The notes: generated by a model from the sequence alone, not told the origin. Shown: positions 44,661-59,698, counted from the first letter of the stretch. The stretch is DNA of 64,000 nucleotides from Eucommia ulmoides (GCA_016647705.1 CM028339.1:25521803-25585802); one strand, 5' to 3'. Numbers and translations are program-made.

Positions 44661-46251
44661 CCAAGCACTTCTTGGGAGGCAACCCAAGCTCAAAATAAAT
44701 TAGATCCATTACCGCAGACTTCATTCGGAGGTGAGATTGTCTCGCCTCCCAGGTACGTGTTCTAAACCCCCTTCGTCATTAAAATGCATGCTAAATGTTG
44801 AAATTAATGATTGGGTCATTATGGACTGTTTTAAGTTCAGGGGTGATGTTTAGTATGTTTTATTTTTGTTCGTTATGTTTTATCGTTTCAATGTATGCAT
44901 GTTTGTTTAGTGTTAGGTTGTTTAGGTTAGTTGTTGTTGTTATGTGCTAAGTTTTGTACTTCATCTGGGCCATTTCTCGATTATGAGTCTATCCCCTAAT
45001 TTTTTATCGAGGTCGAGTGTAATTCCCATTCATGTGTGTTTTGTGTGTTTGACATTTTATTTTAGTAAAAGTTATTGTGGATCCTAATTGCACGAGCACG
45101 TAAACTCAATGTATAGCTATCCAATCGATTTGAAAACGATTATCCGTTAGCTAAGTTCATGACAATAGGGATTCTAGAACTTGATTTGGGCGAAATTCGA
45201 GGTGAAATCCTAGGCGAAGAGTTCAGGAGATATGATTTAGGCATTCATTTTGATCGCTTGAGCCTTTGAAACTTACCATGTAATATCATTTATCCCTCGT
45301 TACCCTATCAAAGCCTATAATCCGTTTCAATTCTGAACGCGTAATAAATACCCTAACCAATTGAATTCTTTCCAAACCTTTATCGCTAAACCTAAGGTAC
45401 AATTTGAGTTAAATCAAGTTAGCATTTGTTTATGCTACTTGAAGTAAGCAGTTGAGTTTTGGGCAAACTATTGATTGATACAGTATTCGATTACTCACTT
45501 GTAATTTTTTCTATCGTATTTCCACACTCGTTAAATTTTAACAAATCAAATAAGTTTGGGGTGAGTTAGTTAAAAAAAAAAAAAAGAAAAAAAGAAAGAA
45601 TAAATATAGTTTTATTTTTGTTTTGTATTAACAAGTGAGTACTACGTTTTCAAATATAAGTTCAGGGTTGTTTTGAATTTATCTATGTGGGGTTATAAGA
45701 GTGAATAAGCCAAGCGTTGTACCTCAGGTATCGTTAAGTTATTAACGTAACCGGTTTTCTATTCCCGATATACTTTTGGCCATTTTTCAAAAACCGAACC
45801 AAGTCATTTTAATCATTTTGAATTTCTTAGCCTACATTAGTGGAGAATGGAACCCTATCAGGCATATGGATTTTCTATACCTTATTGGTTTTAGTCATGA
45901 GCTTTATTGGTGGATAATCCAATCCGATCGGTGGATATTTGTATGATTGAATTTTTGCACACACACTTTAAAAGGATCTAGAATGGTACTTACTATTATT
46001 GAATGTTGAAATTCTAGAATACCACATGGTGAGTTTTATTTTTGAACTCGATAGAATTAGGGGTCGATGAGGGAAAACCGTTTGGCCTGGTATATGAAAT
46101 TCAAAACTTGCACGTTGTTGTTTTTAGTTTGTTTGTGTTTTTTATTTTTAGTATTTAAATTTCATAATTAGTCATTGTAGTTTTTTGTATTGTGTAGGTA
46201 TTTTGCTCGAGGACTAACTAAATTATAAGTTTGGGGGTATTTGATTGGGGT
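44661..46251 (+). other. Non-coding interior of the Athila-like element
   Basis: No coding region is recognised. The stretch includes an AAGTTTGGGGTGAGTTAG block (about 45551) and, at the end, a TAAGTTTGGGGG tract (about 46226) directly before the 3' LTR, the likely polypurine tract. A purine-rich run lies at 45574-45600. The region has no visible pol. Confidence 0.55.
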
Positions 46252-47600
46252 AATTTATCCATTTATTTTCAAATCGAATTTGATAGTTTTTGAGTATTTT
46301 TATCACATTTTAATTTGTTTTTATTAGATTTTATTTATTTTTGTATAAATCAGGTGTTTGGGACAAAAATGAGCTAAAACGGTTGAAAATCAAGCTAATC
46401 GGTGGAACGACGGTGGAAGAACGGTGAAACAAATGATGAAAAATGTCAAGTTATCCACCGTTACAGCGATGCGTCCACCGCTGCAGCGGTGAAACAACAA
46501 AGTGCCCACTGATGAATCACCGCTGCAACAATGACCACTGCCAACATAGCTACCGATGCAGCGGTGAACCCTACACCTATAAAGTGTGTTTTTTTAGATA
46601 TTTTGAGATATTTTTGTTCCCATATCCTAGCCTCCTCTCATTTTTCGGCAATTAGACCTCATTAGAGGGATAATAGCATAGATATGAGAGTTTTTGGGGA
46701 GCTCATTCAAACCCGAAGAAGAATATCATTAAACGAAGAAGGAAAAATGTTCTCGGAGTGGTTTCAGCATCGGATCTTAGGATAACGGCTAAGTTCCTTC
46801 ATTTCTTTCTTTATTTCTTAAATTTGGTAGTTTGTTTAAGCATGTTTAGCTCATTTGTCATTGTATATACGATTATGTCCATTAGATAAACATGGATTAT
46901 CTATGAGATTAATATAATTTATGAAAATGTCGTTTGTTTGAATTGTGTTTCTTTAACAGTTGTTCTTCGCTATTCGATTGTATTTACCATTCTTGTATTT
47001 CTATTATATGCTTGTTTAGATATATAGATAAATCAGGGTTTGATATTCGGGAGAGGTAACCCCAGATTCGGACTAGGATTTAAACATAACGCGACAATCT
47101 AATGACTCGGAAGGGTATTAGAAAGTGTGCAATCCATGACGTTGGGACGAGACTTATGTGATTATGTGTTCTACAAAAATCTACAGGGGGACTTTGGCGT
47201 TAAAGCAAAGTCACATATTCATTCACTTTACACTCAGGAGAGGGAATGAATGAGTTTACGATACTGAGATTGTCGGATAGGTCGCATACCATTATTGTTA
47301 ACTAAACAAAATCAAACACATTTAAGAAAATGAAGTTAATCCCTAGATAATCCATTCCCCTAAACGTCTCAATATAGTATAAATAGTGTAATTAGATTAA
47401 TTAGTATTTTATTTTAGTATTTATATTTATAAACAAAACATATTTTTATCACCTAAAAAAAGTTAGATTATGATAATTGCGGTACTCAACGACCGTCTAA
47501 TCCAATCCCTGTGGATGCAACAACTCTAACTCTTCCAATATATACTAAAACGTGACTCATATACTTGCGGTAAAAGTAGCGACTTATTTACGCGCTACCA
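46252..47600 (+). repeat. 3' LTR of the Athila-like element
   Basis: 1349 bp, starting TGATTGGGGTAATTTATCC and ending TTTACGCGCTACCA, followed by TSD GCGTC. It aligns with 42086-43488. Confidence 0.9.
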
Positions 47601-47605
47601 GCGTC

Positions 47606-48256
47606 GCCTGTGAACCTAACAACCAAAGGGCCTAAATTAAGAATTTACTTAAAATAAATCTAATATACAATGTGTGACCCTAAAATGTGATTTTTTCCAT
47701 TCTCAAATTTTCTTGATTATATGAAACTATTTGACGCCTAATTTCTTGAGTTAATATTAACTGTATAGAAATTATTATAACAATGACTACAAAAAGTTTT
47801 CCATTAATAATGTAATCTACAGAAAAATATTAATCACTGTTCAAAACTTTATTAGTCAACGAAATACTAAAAATTGTCATTTTAATAAAATTTACAAATT
47901 TTGTTTTATAACATATTCTTCACAAACTAGATATATCGATACCACTATATATATACATACATACTTACAAAAAGAAAGAAAAATGTCTACCTGGATAACC
48001 GAAAGAGAGAGTAGAGAGAACCAAGAAAGATTGGTTAAAATCATGTGAGAGAGAGAGAAAAAGAAATTGTATATAGTAAGAGATAACTATTATTTTTTAT
48101 TTTGTTTTTTTGTTTGTTTGTTCAAGGGATTCCCCACCACCTCAAACTTGAGTGTTGTGTTTTTTTTCTCAATTTTTTTTTTTTTTTTTTTTTAATAAAT
48201 GGCCACTTTCCATTTACTTGGTTGAGAAATGATTTCCTTCTCAATCTCATCCAAGT

Positions 48257-48325
<69 letters not shown>

Positions 48326-48503
48326 TTAGTTATTTATTTATTTACACTAATTATCTCTAAACTTTTAAAAGTCAAAATTAAAATTAACATATTGACCCCT
48401 AAAATTTTTAAAGTAAAATTTTAGAATAACACAATAAACCCCAATATTTTATAATGTTATAAAATACAAATAAAAATACACTTATGCGAAATCGGGTTTT
48501 AGA
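47606..48503 (-). repeat. Left-arm LTR of the inverted insertion, inner part
   Basis: Continuation of the left-arm LTR. Its end (about 48330-48503) is the reverse complement of the start of the right-arm LTR (48800-48975) at about 90% identity by eye, for example CCCGATTTCGCATAAGTGTA on the minus strand. A run of T (48173-48194) and an AT microsatellite (48258-48320) lie within it. Confidence 0.75.
48258..48320. repeat. AT dinucleotide microsatellite
   Basis: More than 30 uninterrupted AT units in the left-arm LTR. The right arm has AT tracts at 49018-49043, 51182-51274 and 52017-52046. Confidence 0.9.
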
Positions 48504-48799
48504 ATCCTTCCCCTCTAAATGGAATTTCGTCCCGAAATTTAATAAATAAAGTAATAATGCAATAGTACATAGTAATTAGAGCTTAAGTTATAGATTCTGT
48601 AGACTCAGTACGTGTTGTGTTAGCAGTGGACCATTGGATAAGGGGTTAAGTTATGAGATCGGTTTGGAACATGAGTTTGGAGTCATAGGTAGTATGTATG
48701 CATTCAACACTACATTACGCATACGTGTCACTATGTACTATTGCATTATTACTTTATTTATTGAATTTTGGGATGAAATTCCATTTAGGGGAGAAGGAT
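48504..48799. other. Inverted-repeat centre between the two LTRs
   Basis: The first 75 bp (ATCCTTCCCCTCTAAATGG onward) are the reverse complement of the last 75 bp (ending CATTTAGGGGAGAAGGAT). Each outer side is a polypurine tract placed directly against an LTR start, which marks both arms as 3' ends of the element. About 140 bp between them is not palindromic and has no coding region. Confidence 0.75.
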
Positions 48800-49017
48800 T
48801 GTAAGGCCCGATTCCGCATGTGTGTATTTTTATTTGCATTTTATAACATTATAAAATAATGGGTTTTATTGTGTTATTCTAAAATTTTACTTTAAAATTT
48901 TTAGGGGTCATAATGTTAATTTTAATGTTGACTTTTAAAAGTTTAGGGATAATTGGTGTAAATAAATAAAACAAAAAAAAAATGGACAACCACAAATGTG
49001 TATATATGATTTATATC

Positions 49018-49043
<26 letters not shown>
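48800..49043 (+). repeat. Right-arm LTR of the inverted insertion, first part
   Basis: It starts TGTAAGGCCCGATTCCGC directly after a polypurine tract and continues to the SIRE-type solo LTR inserted at 49044 in an AT tract. Confidence 0.75.
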
Positions 49044-52328
<3,285 letters not shown>

Positions 52329-53129
52329 GGGTATATGCCATTGACTTTCTCTGTCATTTTGTATTATATCAGATATATCCCCTATCATTTTGTAAATACC
52401 AAAGACCTCTCTTATCTTTTTCTCAAACACCACTTACCTCCCTTATTGATTAAAAAATAATATTTTTTTTATTACAATACCAATTTTACCCTTAACTATT
52501 TAAAAAATAATTAAATAATAAAAAACTAAAATACATAAAATAACCCTTTAATTTATATATATTCATTGTCACCTCCTACCACCGCACTCATCGCCACTTC
52601 CCACCCCCATTTTAAAAAATATATTTTTTAACCATTTCATTAAAAAAAATAAAAATTTAACCCTTTCATTAACCTTTTTCTCTCTCTCTCCGATGGTGGT
52701 GGGGGTTGATGGTGACAGCGGTGGACGGTGACGGTCGATAGTGGTGGCGACGATGGGTGGAGGAGGGGGAGTTGGGCGGTGGGTGGTGGGAGGTGGTGGT
52801 GGGAGTTGGGCGGTGGCGGTGGAGGTGGGTGGTGGTGGGAGGTGGTGTTGGGTGGCGGCGATAGGAGGTGGCGGAGAGTGGTGGGTGGTGGTAGCCGTAG
52901 GAAGTAGCGGTGGGAGTTGGGTAGTGGTGAGAGGTGAATATAATTATTTAAAAAATTAAGGGTAGAAAATATAATTTTAAAAATATGGGGGTGCTAATGA
53001 ATTTTTTTTTTTTTTTAAATAACCTAAGGGCAATTTTGTCCAAGGAGAGGTAAGTGATGTTTGAGTAAAAAAACAGGGAAGGTATCTGGTATAGTGCAAA
53101 ATGATAAGGGATGTTAATGACATATACCC
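52329..53129. mobile_element. Mutator-like non-autonomous DNA element, 801 bp
   Basis: Ends GGGTATATGCCATTGACTTT and TAATGACATATACCC form inverted termini of at least 100 bp with moderate identity (shared CATTTTG and CAAACA-CACTTACCTC words). The 10-bp TTATTTCTAT flanks both ends (52319-52328 and 53130-53139); long TIRs with a 9- to 10-bp duplication are the Mutator signature. The interior is GGT-rich (about 52690-52930), with no transposase. It inserted into the right-arm LTR. Confidence 0.8.
52755..52810 (+). other. G-quadruplex-type G-run cluster
   Basis: Seven runs of three or more G separated by mostly 4-7 bases (one loop is longer) lie in 56 bp, satisfying the usual G3+N1-7 pattern. 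The surrounding GGT-rich strand asymmetry extends from about 52690 to 52930. Confidence 0.75.
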
Positions 53130-53139
53130 TTATTTCTAT

Positions 53140-53326
53140 TTATAATAATTGTATCTATTATTTACTGTTTGTAATATTGAATCAACGTATTCGATAAATA
53201 TAATTGGTCACTGTGGTGTTGTAGAATTTATCGGACTTTATAGAATAAAATATTTATCGTTCGGTGTTAACATTCATTCTCTAGAGAAGAAACCAAATGG
53301 TGGCCCTAGGGAACCGGGTCGTTACA
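53140..53326 (+). repeat. Right-arm LTR of the inverted insertion, end part
   Basis: The end reads AACCGGGTCGTTACA, the reverse of the left outer end TATAACGACCCGATTTT with about two-thirds identity over the next 50 bases. It is followed by TSD TGGAG. Confidence 0.65.
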
Positions 53327-53331
53327 TGGAG

Positions 53332-53600
53332 TGTTCATAATAAATGAGAAAAGGTTGAGTCTTTACGTTGAGAAGGTGAAAGAGTTAATTTTTCCACTCT
53401 AGAGCTGAAAATTCGAAGTCGTTCCAAGGGCTGAAAATAAAAAGGCAGATACTTTATCAGTATTAGCTTCCGCATTGGACCTAATCAGTGGTCTGAGCTG
53501 GTACAGTTCCTTGAGCAGCCATCTATAGCAGCCCCAGCTAACCATTGCGCATGCATAGGTCAGTTGGATCAAGAAGAAGATTAGAGAATCTTTCTAGTTC
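53332..53600 (+). pseudogene. Second RNase H remnant, Tat B, part after the nested insertion
   Basis: It resumes after the TSD with sequence corresponding to the end of the second RNase H of Tat A; a segment near 53410-53470 resembles the EVVPRAENKKADTLSVLAS pattern. It is broken and leads toward the integrase. Confidence 0.6.
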
Positions 53601-53679
53601 GGTACCTAAAGGAAAGGATTCTACTAGAAGACAAGGACTCTGCAAGAAAAATTCTATACAAAGTATCAAGGTATGTGCT

Positions 53680-54830
53680 AACCAATGGTAAAATGTATAG
53701 AAGATCTTTTATCCAACCTTTATTACTTTGTCTAGGACCAAAGGAAGCCACATATGTCCTACAAGAAATTCCTGAAGAGGTTTACAGAAATCATCAAGGA
53801 GGGAGGACCTTGGTTCATAAGGCTTTATGTGTGGGGTACTACTAGCCAATGATCCGCAATAATGCACAAAAGTATGCCAAGAAATACAACAAATGTCAGT
53901 GGTTCTCCAATGATATCAAGGTCCCAGCTCAACAGCAGACACCAATAACTAGCCCATGGCCATTTACTCAATAAGGGATGGATGAGCTAGAACCGTTTAC
54001 CCCAACACATGGGAACAAAAAATACCTACTAGTGGTAATTGACATCTTCACCAAGTGGGTTGAAGCTAAAGCATTCACAACAATGGGAGAGAATGAGGTG
54101 AATAACTTCCTTTGGAATAATGTAAACTGTCGTTTTGGTATTCTTGCGATACCATATCTGATAACGGAACACCTTTCACCAGTGGAAAAGTTGCATGGAT
54201 GTACGACGAATTGAAGATTCAACATCGTACATCTAGCCCGGCGTACCCGTAAGCCAATGGACAAGTTGAGGTGACAAACTGTTCTATCAAAGACGCACTC
54301 AAGAAAAGACTGGATGACGCCAAAGGCAAATGGGTAGAGGAACTACCAGGAGTATTGTGCGCTCACCAGACCATTCCAACATCTACCCCAGGAGACACAC
54401 CATTTTCCATGACTTACGGAATTGAATCTGTTGTTCCAGTGGAGATAGGGATGCCGTCCAGACGGGATGGAACAGTCAACCTCGTGGAAAATGAAGAAGT
54501 CATACGATAGGAGGTGAACCTGATGAAAGAGAGATGTGACAGGGTGGCAATGAGGATGGGGACCTACAAGTCAAGTATGGCTCAGATTTTTAACCAGGCA
54601 ATACGTCCACGACACTTTGCAGTAGTGGATCTAGTACTCCGAAGGGTCATGCCTCATCGCCGAGAAGCTCATTTGGGTAAGCTAGCTGCTAATTGGGAAG
54701 GCCCCTACCGAGTTACCAAAGTAAACAGGCTAGGGACCTATTGACTGGAAGACTGGGATGGTGTGGTAATTCCAAGGCCTTTAAACATCTCTCACTTGCG
54801 AAAATACTTCGTATTATTTTTCTAATCATT
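53680..54830 (+). pseudogene. Integrase remnant, Tat element B
   Basis: Integrase landmarks in order: a KKYNKCQWFSNDI-like zinc region, THGNKKYLLVVIDIFTKWVE, ALKKRLDDAKGKWVEELPGV, DTPFSMTYGIESVVPVEIG, and a C-terminal part with LAANWEGPYRVTKVNRLGTY and a final HLRKYFV-like end. Parts parallel Tat element A at 14273-15385 very closely. It is broken. Confidence 0.8.
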
Positions 54831-55039
54831 CTATGTTCATGTTTTTCATTAATATTTTGAAGTTGTTTTTTCCTATGCGAGACATTCTTTGAATAAAACA
54901 AATAAAAGTTTTTTTCGTCAACTTTTGCGAACACTTATTATTGTGGTGCTATGATTCCTATCACATACAAAACATTTAGTGAAATGAAACTAAGTGTAGG
55001 ACAAACATTTCACATTGGAGTCCAGTGCAAAGTAACTAA

Positions 55040-55600
55040 GCAACTCATCTCAGCATGAGCAGAGTAGATCAGTTTACTAATTCACCAATGAGCAGAGCAG
55101 ATCAAGTTACTCACTAAAATTGAGCAACTCAACTCAGCATGAGCAGAGCAGATCAGTTTAGTCATTCACTAATGAGCAGAGAAGATTAGCTTACTCAATA
55201 AAACTCAGCAACTCAACTCAGCATGAGTAGAGAAGATCAGCCTACTCATTCACCAATGAGCAGAACAGATTAGCTTACTCACTAAAACTGAGCAACACGG
55301 CTCAGCATAAGCAGAGCCGATCAGCTTACTCATTCATCAATGAGCAGAACAGATCATCTTACTTACTAAAACTGAGCTACTCAGCTTAGCATGAGCAGAT
55401 CAGATCAACTTACTCATTCACCAATGAGCAGAGTAGATCAACTTACTCATAAACCAATTAGTATGAAAGCTAAGTGACATCCAAATAACTGAGTAGCTCA
55501 GCTCCGCGTGAGCAAAGCATATCAGTTTAGTCATTCACAAATGAGCAGAACAGATCAGCTTACTCACATAACACTTAGTTCCAAAGAGAAGAGGGCAGAA
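55040..55600. repeat. Tandem repeat after integrase of Tat B, 84-bp higher-order unit
   Basis: A 33-bp module (GAGCAGAGCAGATCAG... CATTCACCAAT) alternates with a 51-bp module (GAGCAGA..TCACTAAAACTGAGCAACTC AGCTCAGCAT type). The pattern repeats about six times, with later units diverged. It is equally placed to the 91-bp array of Tat A but unrelated in unit. No coding use is seen. Confidence 0.75.
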
Positions 55601-56500
55601 CAGCTCACTCAATGATAGTTAAGCATATCAACCCAACCATGGATAGGACAGCACAATGTTTGAGAGTGCAGATTAGTTCGCCATGGAAGTGTAGAGCAGT
55701 TTTCCATTCTCAAAATTAAGGTAGGTCAATATGCATTTATTAATCACTAAATAACCTCCTACAAATCTCCATCAAATATGAGTTTTTTTTTTATCTTCAA
55801 CACTGCTTTTTCAATTAAGATCAAAAGTCCAGAAAACTTATTCAAATCCTAAAGTCATAGGTTCAAGATTGGATAATATCTTGAGAAGGATGTTATAAAT
55901 CAAGATAAAAGAAACGCTCTTTATGGAAAGATTCATGTGATGGTAAAAACTTATTTACCTTCAAGTTGTGACTTTGAGTATTGAGATTAAGTTTGTAGTT
56001 CACATGTCTAACTTACTGCCAGAAGCCTAGAAATTAGTTTATAACTAGCTTAGCTTTCTAACCAAGTTATGAAGAAAGGCAGGTAGGAGGGCAATACAAA
56101 CAATCAACATAGTGGTAACAACAACACAACACAACACAAAAAGGACCAGATGAAGAGGCCCATTTTTTATATCAACCAAAAAGAGGGGAGGTGCATTGTT
56201 ACAAAAAAAAAAAAAAAAAAAAACACACCCAGAAGAATGTTCTTCGTACAAGAAAGAAGAAAAAGAAAACAAGATCAAGAATAGAAAAATTATTCATTCC
56301 AAGCACAAAAAACGAAAAGAGAAGTTTTTATTCTGATTAACTGGGGCTGAATGGGTGGCTTCATTCCGACCCAAGAAAATGAGGCGAACCCAGACCTTTT
56401 GAATCCAAGTTAGAGAAGTAGAAGTCATGTTCCTCATACTGGTTGATCTTGTTAACCAACTCTCAGATCTTGACTTTCTTTACCTCGTTCTTTTTCCAAA
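55601..56500. other. Non-coding interval of Tat B
   Basis: No coding region is recognised between the tandem repeat and the antisense frames. It contains a run of A at 56201-56222 and short purine-rich stretches. Confidence 0.4.
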
Positions 56501-56527
56501 AAGCTTATCTTTCTTCACTTTAATGGA

Positions 56528-56836
56528 TTAAAAAAAAAGCTTATGAAAATGAAAATCAGTGTCCAAATCATGCTTACTCATCTCGCATTTCTTCAGTTCC
56601 TCCCTAAGTTCATAGAGAGAAGAGATGGCGCGGAAATGGGTTGCTTCTATAGCGGCGAAAACAGCACTGGCATCTTCTAAAACTCGAAGGTGAGGGTGCT
56701 CCTCTGTAGAAGTCTTGGCCTTGGTCATTAGGGTATGGAAGATCTCACCTAGATCTATCTCTTTCTGTCTCTCAAATTGAATCTCCTTGAAAGAACAAAG
56801 GGTTGGCCATGATGTACAAAGGGTTGGCCATGACAT
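56528..56836 (-). pseudogene. Small antisense coding region, Tat element B
   Basis: Minus strand, starting at an ATG near 56836 (MSWPTLCTSWPTLCSFKEIQ) with FERQKEIDLGEIFHTLMTKA and a helical, charged part FRAISSLYELREELKKCEMS. It resembles part of the antisense frame of Tat A (16669-17113), pattern SxLxELR. It lies about 100 bp downstream of the conserved promoter-like sequence at 56933-56952. Function unknown. It is one of two antisense regions in this element. Confidence 0.6.
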
Positions 56837-56932
56837 AATTTCAAAGAGGAGAAAAAGAGAAGAAAGAAAAGGTAAATATTTAAAGAAGCAGAAAGAGAAA
56901 GTCTTTGGATAATGAAGAATACCGACGCTTGG

Positions 56933-56952
56933 TTTGGCTTTAAATAGCCAAA
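56933..56952 (-). promoter_or_regulatory. Conserved antisense promoter-like sequence, Tat B
   Basis: TTTGGCTTTAAATAGCCAAA on the plus strand, identical in all 20 bases to 17191-17210 in Tat A. The minus-strand core TATTTAAA looks like a TATA box, with CCAAA and TTTGG arms either side, and the antisense ATG is about 97 bp further on. Conservation between otherwise diverged elements argues for selection in the ancestors. Confidence 0.65.
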
Positions 56953-57189
56953 CTAATGAAGAGAGAGAGAGAAACGAACGTAAAAAAAAAAAAGTATGCA
57001 TTAAATGTACGAGTGACGTGTGCTAATAGATTACATAATAAAATTATCAAAGTATATTTTCAAGACTTAATTGGAGGCTACTATTTTAAACAGGTCATGA
57101 TGATAAAAAGTTATCATTACAGAAAATTAGTTACAAACGTAAAAAAAAGGGAATTGAAAAGACAGAAGGACAGATAAGATAATAACACT

Positions 57190-59698
57190 CTAATCATCAA
57201 CATTTGGATGATTAGAGGTCTGTAAAGCAGTAGCATCAACTGGCAGAGCTTGAGCTAGGACTTGGGCTGAGCTTGAGGCGGGCTGATCAGAAAGGTCTAG
57301 AGCTGAGCTCTTTACCGGTACGTCAGCAACTAGTATAGACAAGAGCTCTTTGTCTTCAGCGATCTCTTCTTCACCATCATCAGCATTTTCTCTTTCTGGT
57401 GCATCCCTTAGTTCAGCCTCCAAGAAGGAAAGATCCAAGTCTGGGTATTTCTCTGACATTCTCTACTGGCAGAAGTTGAAACCCACCGTCTAAAGCTCTT
57501 TAGCTTTTCTCTTAAATTTGGCCCATAGGTCCTTGATTTTCTACTCAGACTCTTTTGCTTTGGTTGTCAGCTCGGCTGTCAACCTCTCTACCTCTTGTAT
57601 TTGATCAACAGACTTCAATTTCTCCTGATCTAGCTCAGCTAATAGACGACCTCTCTTGTTCTGCATTTGCTGGAAGGTATTCTCTTTCTCCTGAAGGGCG
57701 TCCTCTTTTGCTTAGAAATCGTTGTCCTTGGCCTTAAGATCAGCACTTTATTGATCAATCACTAAGCAAGCTGAGCTGATCTCTTCTGTCAAGGAGCGAA
57801 TTTCATCCCTTAAAGCCTAGATTTCTCCTTTCAAGACAGTGCTCTCCATCTGAAGCCTGTCGTTCTCTGTACAGTAAAGATCATTGCTCTTCTGCAGTGT
57901 TTCCCTTTGTTTGTTGATAGAACATAGCTCCAGTTTGTACCTCTCTTGAGAAAACCACGCCAGTGCTAGGTCTATCTCAAGACTGAGCTTTTTCTCCTGT
58001 AAAGCGTGGAGGCTCTCTTCTAGCTTGCTGGACTCAATTAGCTGATGCATAAGTTTGGCATCCAACTAATTTGTATCATTAGTATTGCTAGTCAGGGCAG
58101 AAGACACATGGATGCTCTACAATGAAAAAGCAAGCAATAAGAAATCAATAAACAGCTTAGGAAAAACAGAAAACTTATCAGAAGATACAACAATTACGTG
58201 AAGGAGTGTAAAGATTAGCATCCCGAACAACTCGGCTTTATTGCAACCATTAGTCATTTCTTTGCCCTTACTTCAAGACCTCTCATATAGGAATTTGATA
58301 GTATCATCAAAGATTGCACATCGATCTGGTATTGAGGATTCAACCTCTTCGATCAACTGGCACATCTACTGCTTAGACTTACCACAACCACTTGATGTAC
58401 CTTGGCTAGAAGCTGATACTAGAAGAGGTTGGCTATTAGCTAAAAAAGGCTCAGTAGCGGTGCGAACATCGGTTTTCCTTGTAGCAGGCTCTCGCTCTCT
58501 GACCTCCGTAGGGACAGATGCCTAGAGTGTTGGGACTGTCACAGAGATCACTTTGCGCCTATGGATGCTCAAAGGCTAGGAGTCGTCATCAGATTCAGAG
58601 ACTGCCAGGAGAGCAGGCTGAGATAGAAGATCAGCATGAGGTTAGTCAACAGGCTGAACTAGTTGGCTGGCCTCTAATGAAACAAAAAGCACAACAGCAG
58701 GGCGGGTTGCAGATCTTGCAGCAACAGCAGCAAGGTGGGTTGACGATTGCCCAACTGAGTTAGAAGACTTTTTCACAAGTCTTTTCTTTTTCATTCCAAT
58801 TTGCAGCTCTACCAACTCGTTGAATTGGGATGCATCCATCTCTGGTCGAATAAATGGTTAATGAGCCAAAATTTTATAGGATCATTTGGCTGGGACAAAA
58901 AACTTTCCTAGTTCTTCTTCGATTTTGGCTGTAAGTCCAAGACTTTTGCAAGCTCCCTCACCGACATCAAATACCCCAAAAACGACATCAAAACTACTGT
59001 TGTAAAAAATTTAAGAATTGAATTGCAAAGAAGACAAACGAGAAAATTACTTAGGGAATTGAAATGCCTTGGCACAACAGAAGACTGCCCCACTTCTTTA
59101 GGAGAGAACTCTTAGCCTCCCTTGAAGAAGATATATTGTTTTTGCCAATCTTCCCTCACCTTAATAGGAAGATCAGTAAGGAAGACAAGTTTTTTGGGGA
59201 AGGAGTGATAAAATCTCTGAAGATTGAAAATAAATTTGAGGGTTCCTATACTTTTAATCGTATCTACATAAAGGGATGTTTCGTTTGCTCGAGAAAGGGT
59301 AATGACTCCCATGATTTGACGAAAACCATTAGGGGTTAACTGGGTAGGCGCTACCTCTAATTGACGAAAGAGATTACGAAGTAGAGAAGTAAAAGAAAAA
59401 GCGAGACCATACTCAAACATCCACATAAAGATGTATATCTCGTCTTCTTTAGCATCGTAAGGCATTCGTCCTCAGACGGAACCCTAATCGACACGGATGA
59501 AGGGATGTCATACTATTTCCTAAATGGCATAAGCCATTCCTGTGGAACATTGCTCACATCATGATCTCCCCAGTTAACTGAAGGATCGAAAGGTTGAGTA
59601 GACTGGGCTGATGTCGTCTGCTTCGTAGAGAGATTTGACGATGAACCAGCCTCAGCCAAACTATTTGATTGACTCAATGACATCCTAAATCCGAACAA
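57190..59698 (-). pseudogene. Large antisense coding region, Tat B (gypsy-type transposon domain)
   Basis: On the minus strand from near the 3' LTR: a serine-rich start with SLAEAGSSSNL, then a region (about 59430-59120) with FEYGLAFSFTSLLRNLFRQL and EVAPTQLTPNGFRQIMGVIT. This resembles the domain known as putative gypsy-type transposon (Pfam PF04195, Transposase_28, from memory), pattern YGLxPxQLTPNxxR. Further on is a basic segment with KKKRLVKKSSNS, a long coiled coil (about 58065-57817, LEESLHALQEKKLSLEIDLA) and an acidic C-terminal end (about 57459-57190, DDGEEEIAEDKE). Such antisense proteins accompany several plant Gypsy elements and their role is unknown. It is broken in several places. 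Tat A does not carry a counterpart. Confidence 0.6.

Larger units (their letters stand above)
42086..47600 (+). mobile_element. Athila-like Ty3/Gypsy element, gag only, non-autonomous
   Basis: A 5.5-kb element with TSD GCGTC (42081-42085 and 47601-47605) and LTRs 42086-43488 and 46252-47600. The primer-binding region after the 5' LTR (TTTTTGGCATCATTG near 43491) is a decayed form of the TTTTTGGCGCCGTTGCC site known for Athila elements. The interior has a gag-like region (about 43740-44660), no recognisable protease, RT or integrase, and 1.6 kb of non-coding DNA ending in a polypurine tract with TAAGTTTGGGGG. I infer a non-autonomous, gag-only derivative. LTRs differ by about 10-13% by eye. 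It is structurally whole but broken in gag. The LTR at 1-1622 is a relative. Confidence 0.85.

Noticed and set aside
48102-48329. Open frame of 75 codons ending in alternating isoleucine and tyrosine
   Set aside because: It is produced by an AT microsatellite and a T run; no domain and no codon bias.
52741-52959. Glycine/valine-rich open frame of 72 codons
   Set aside because: It is the GGT-rich interior of a Mutator-like element; no homologue recognised and low complexity explains the openness.
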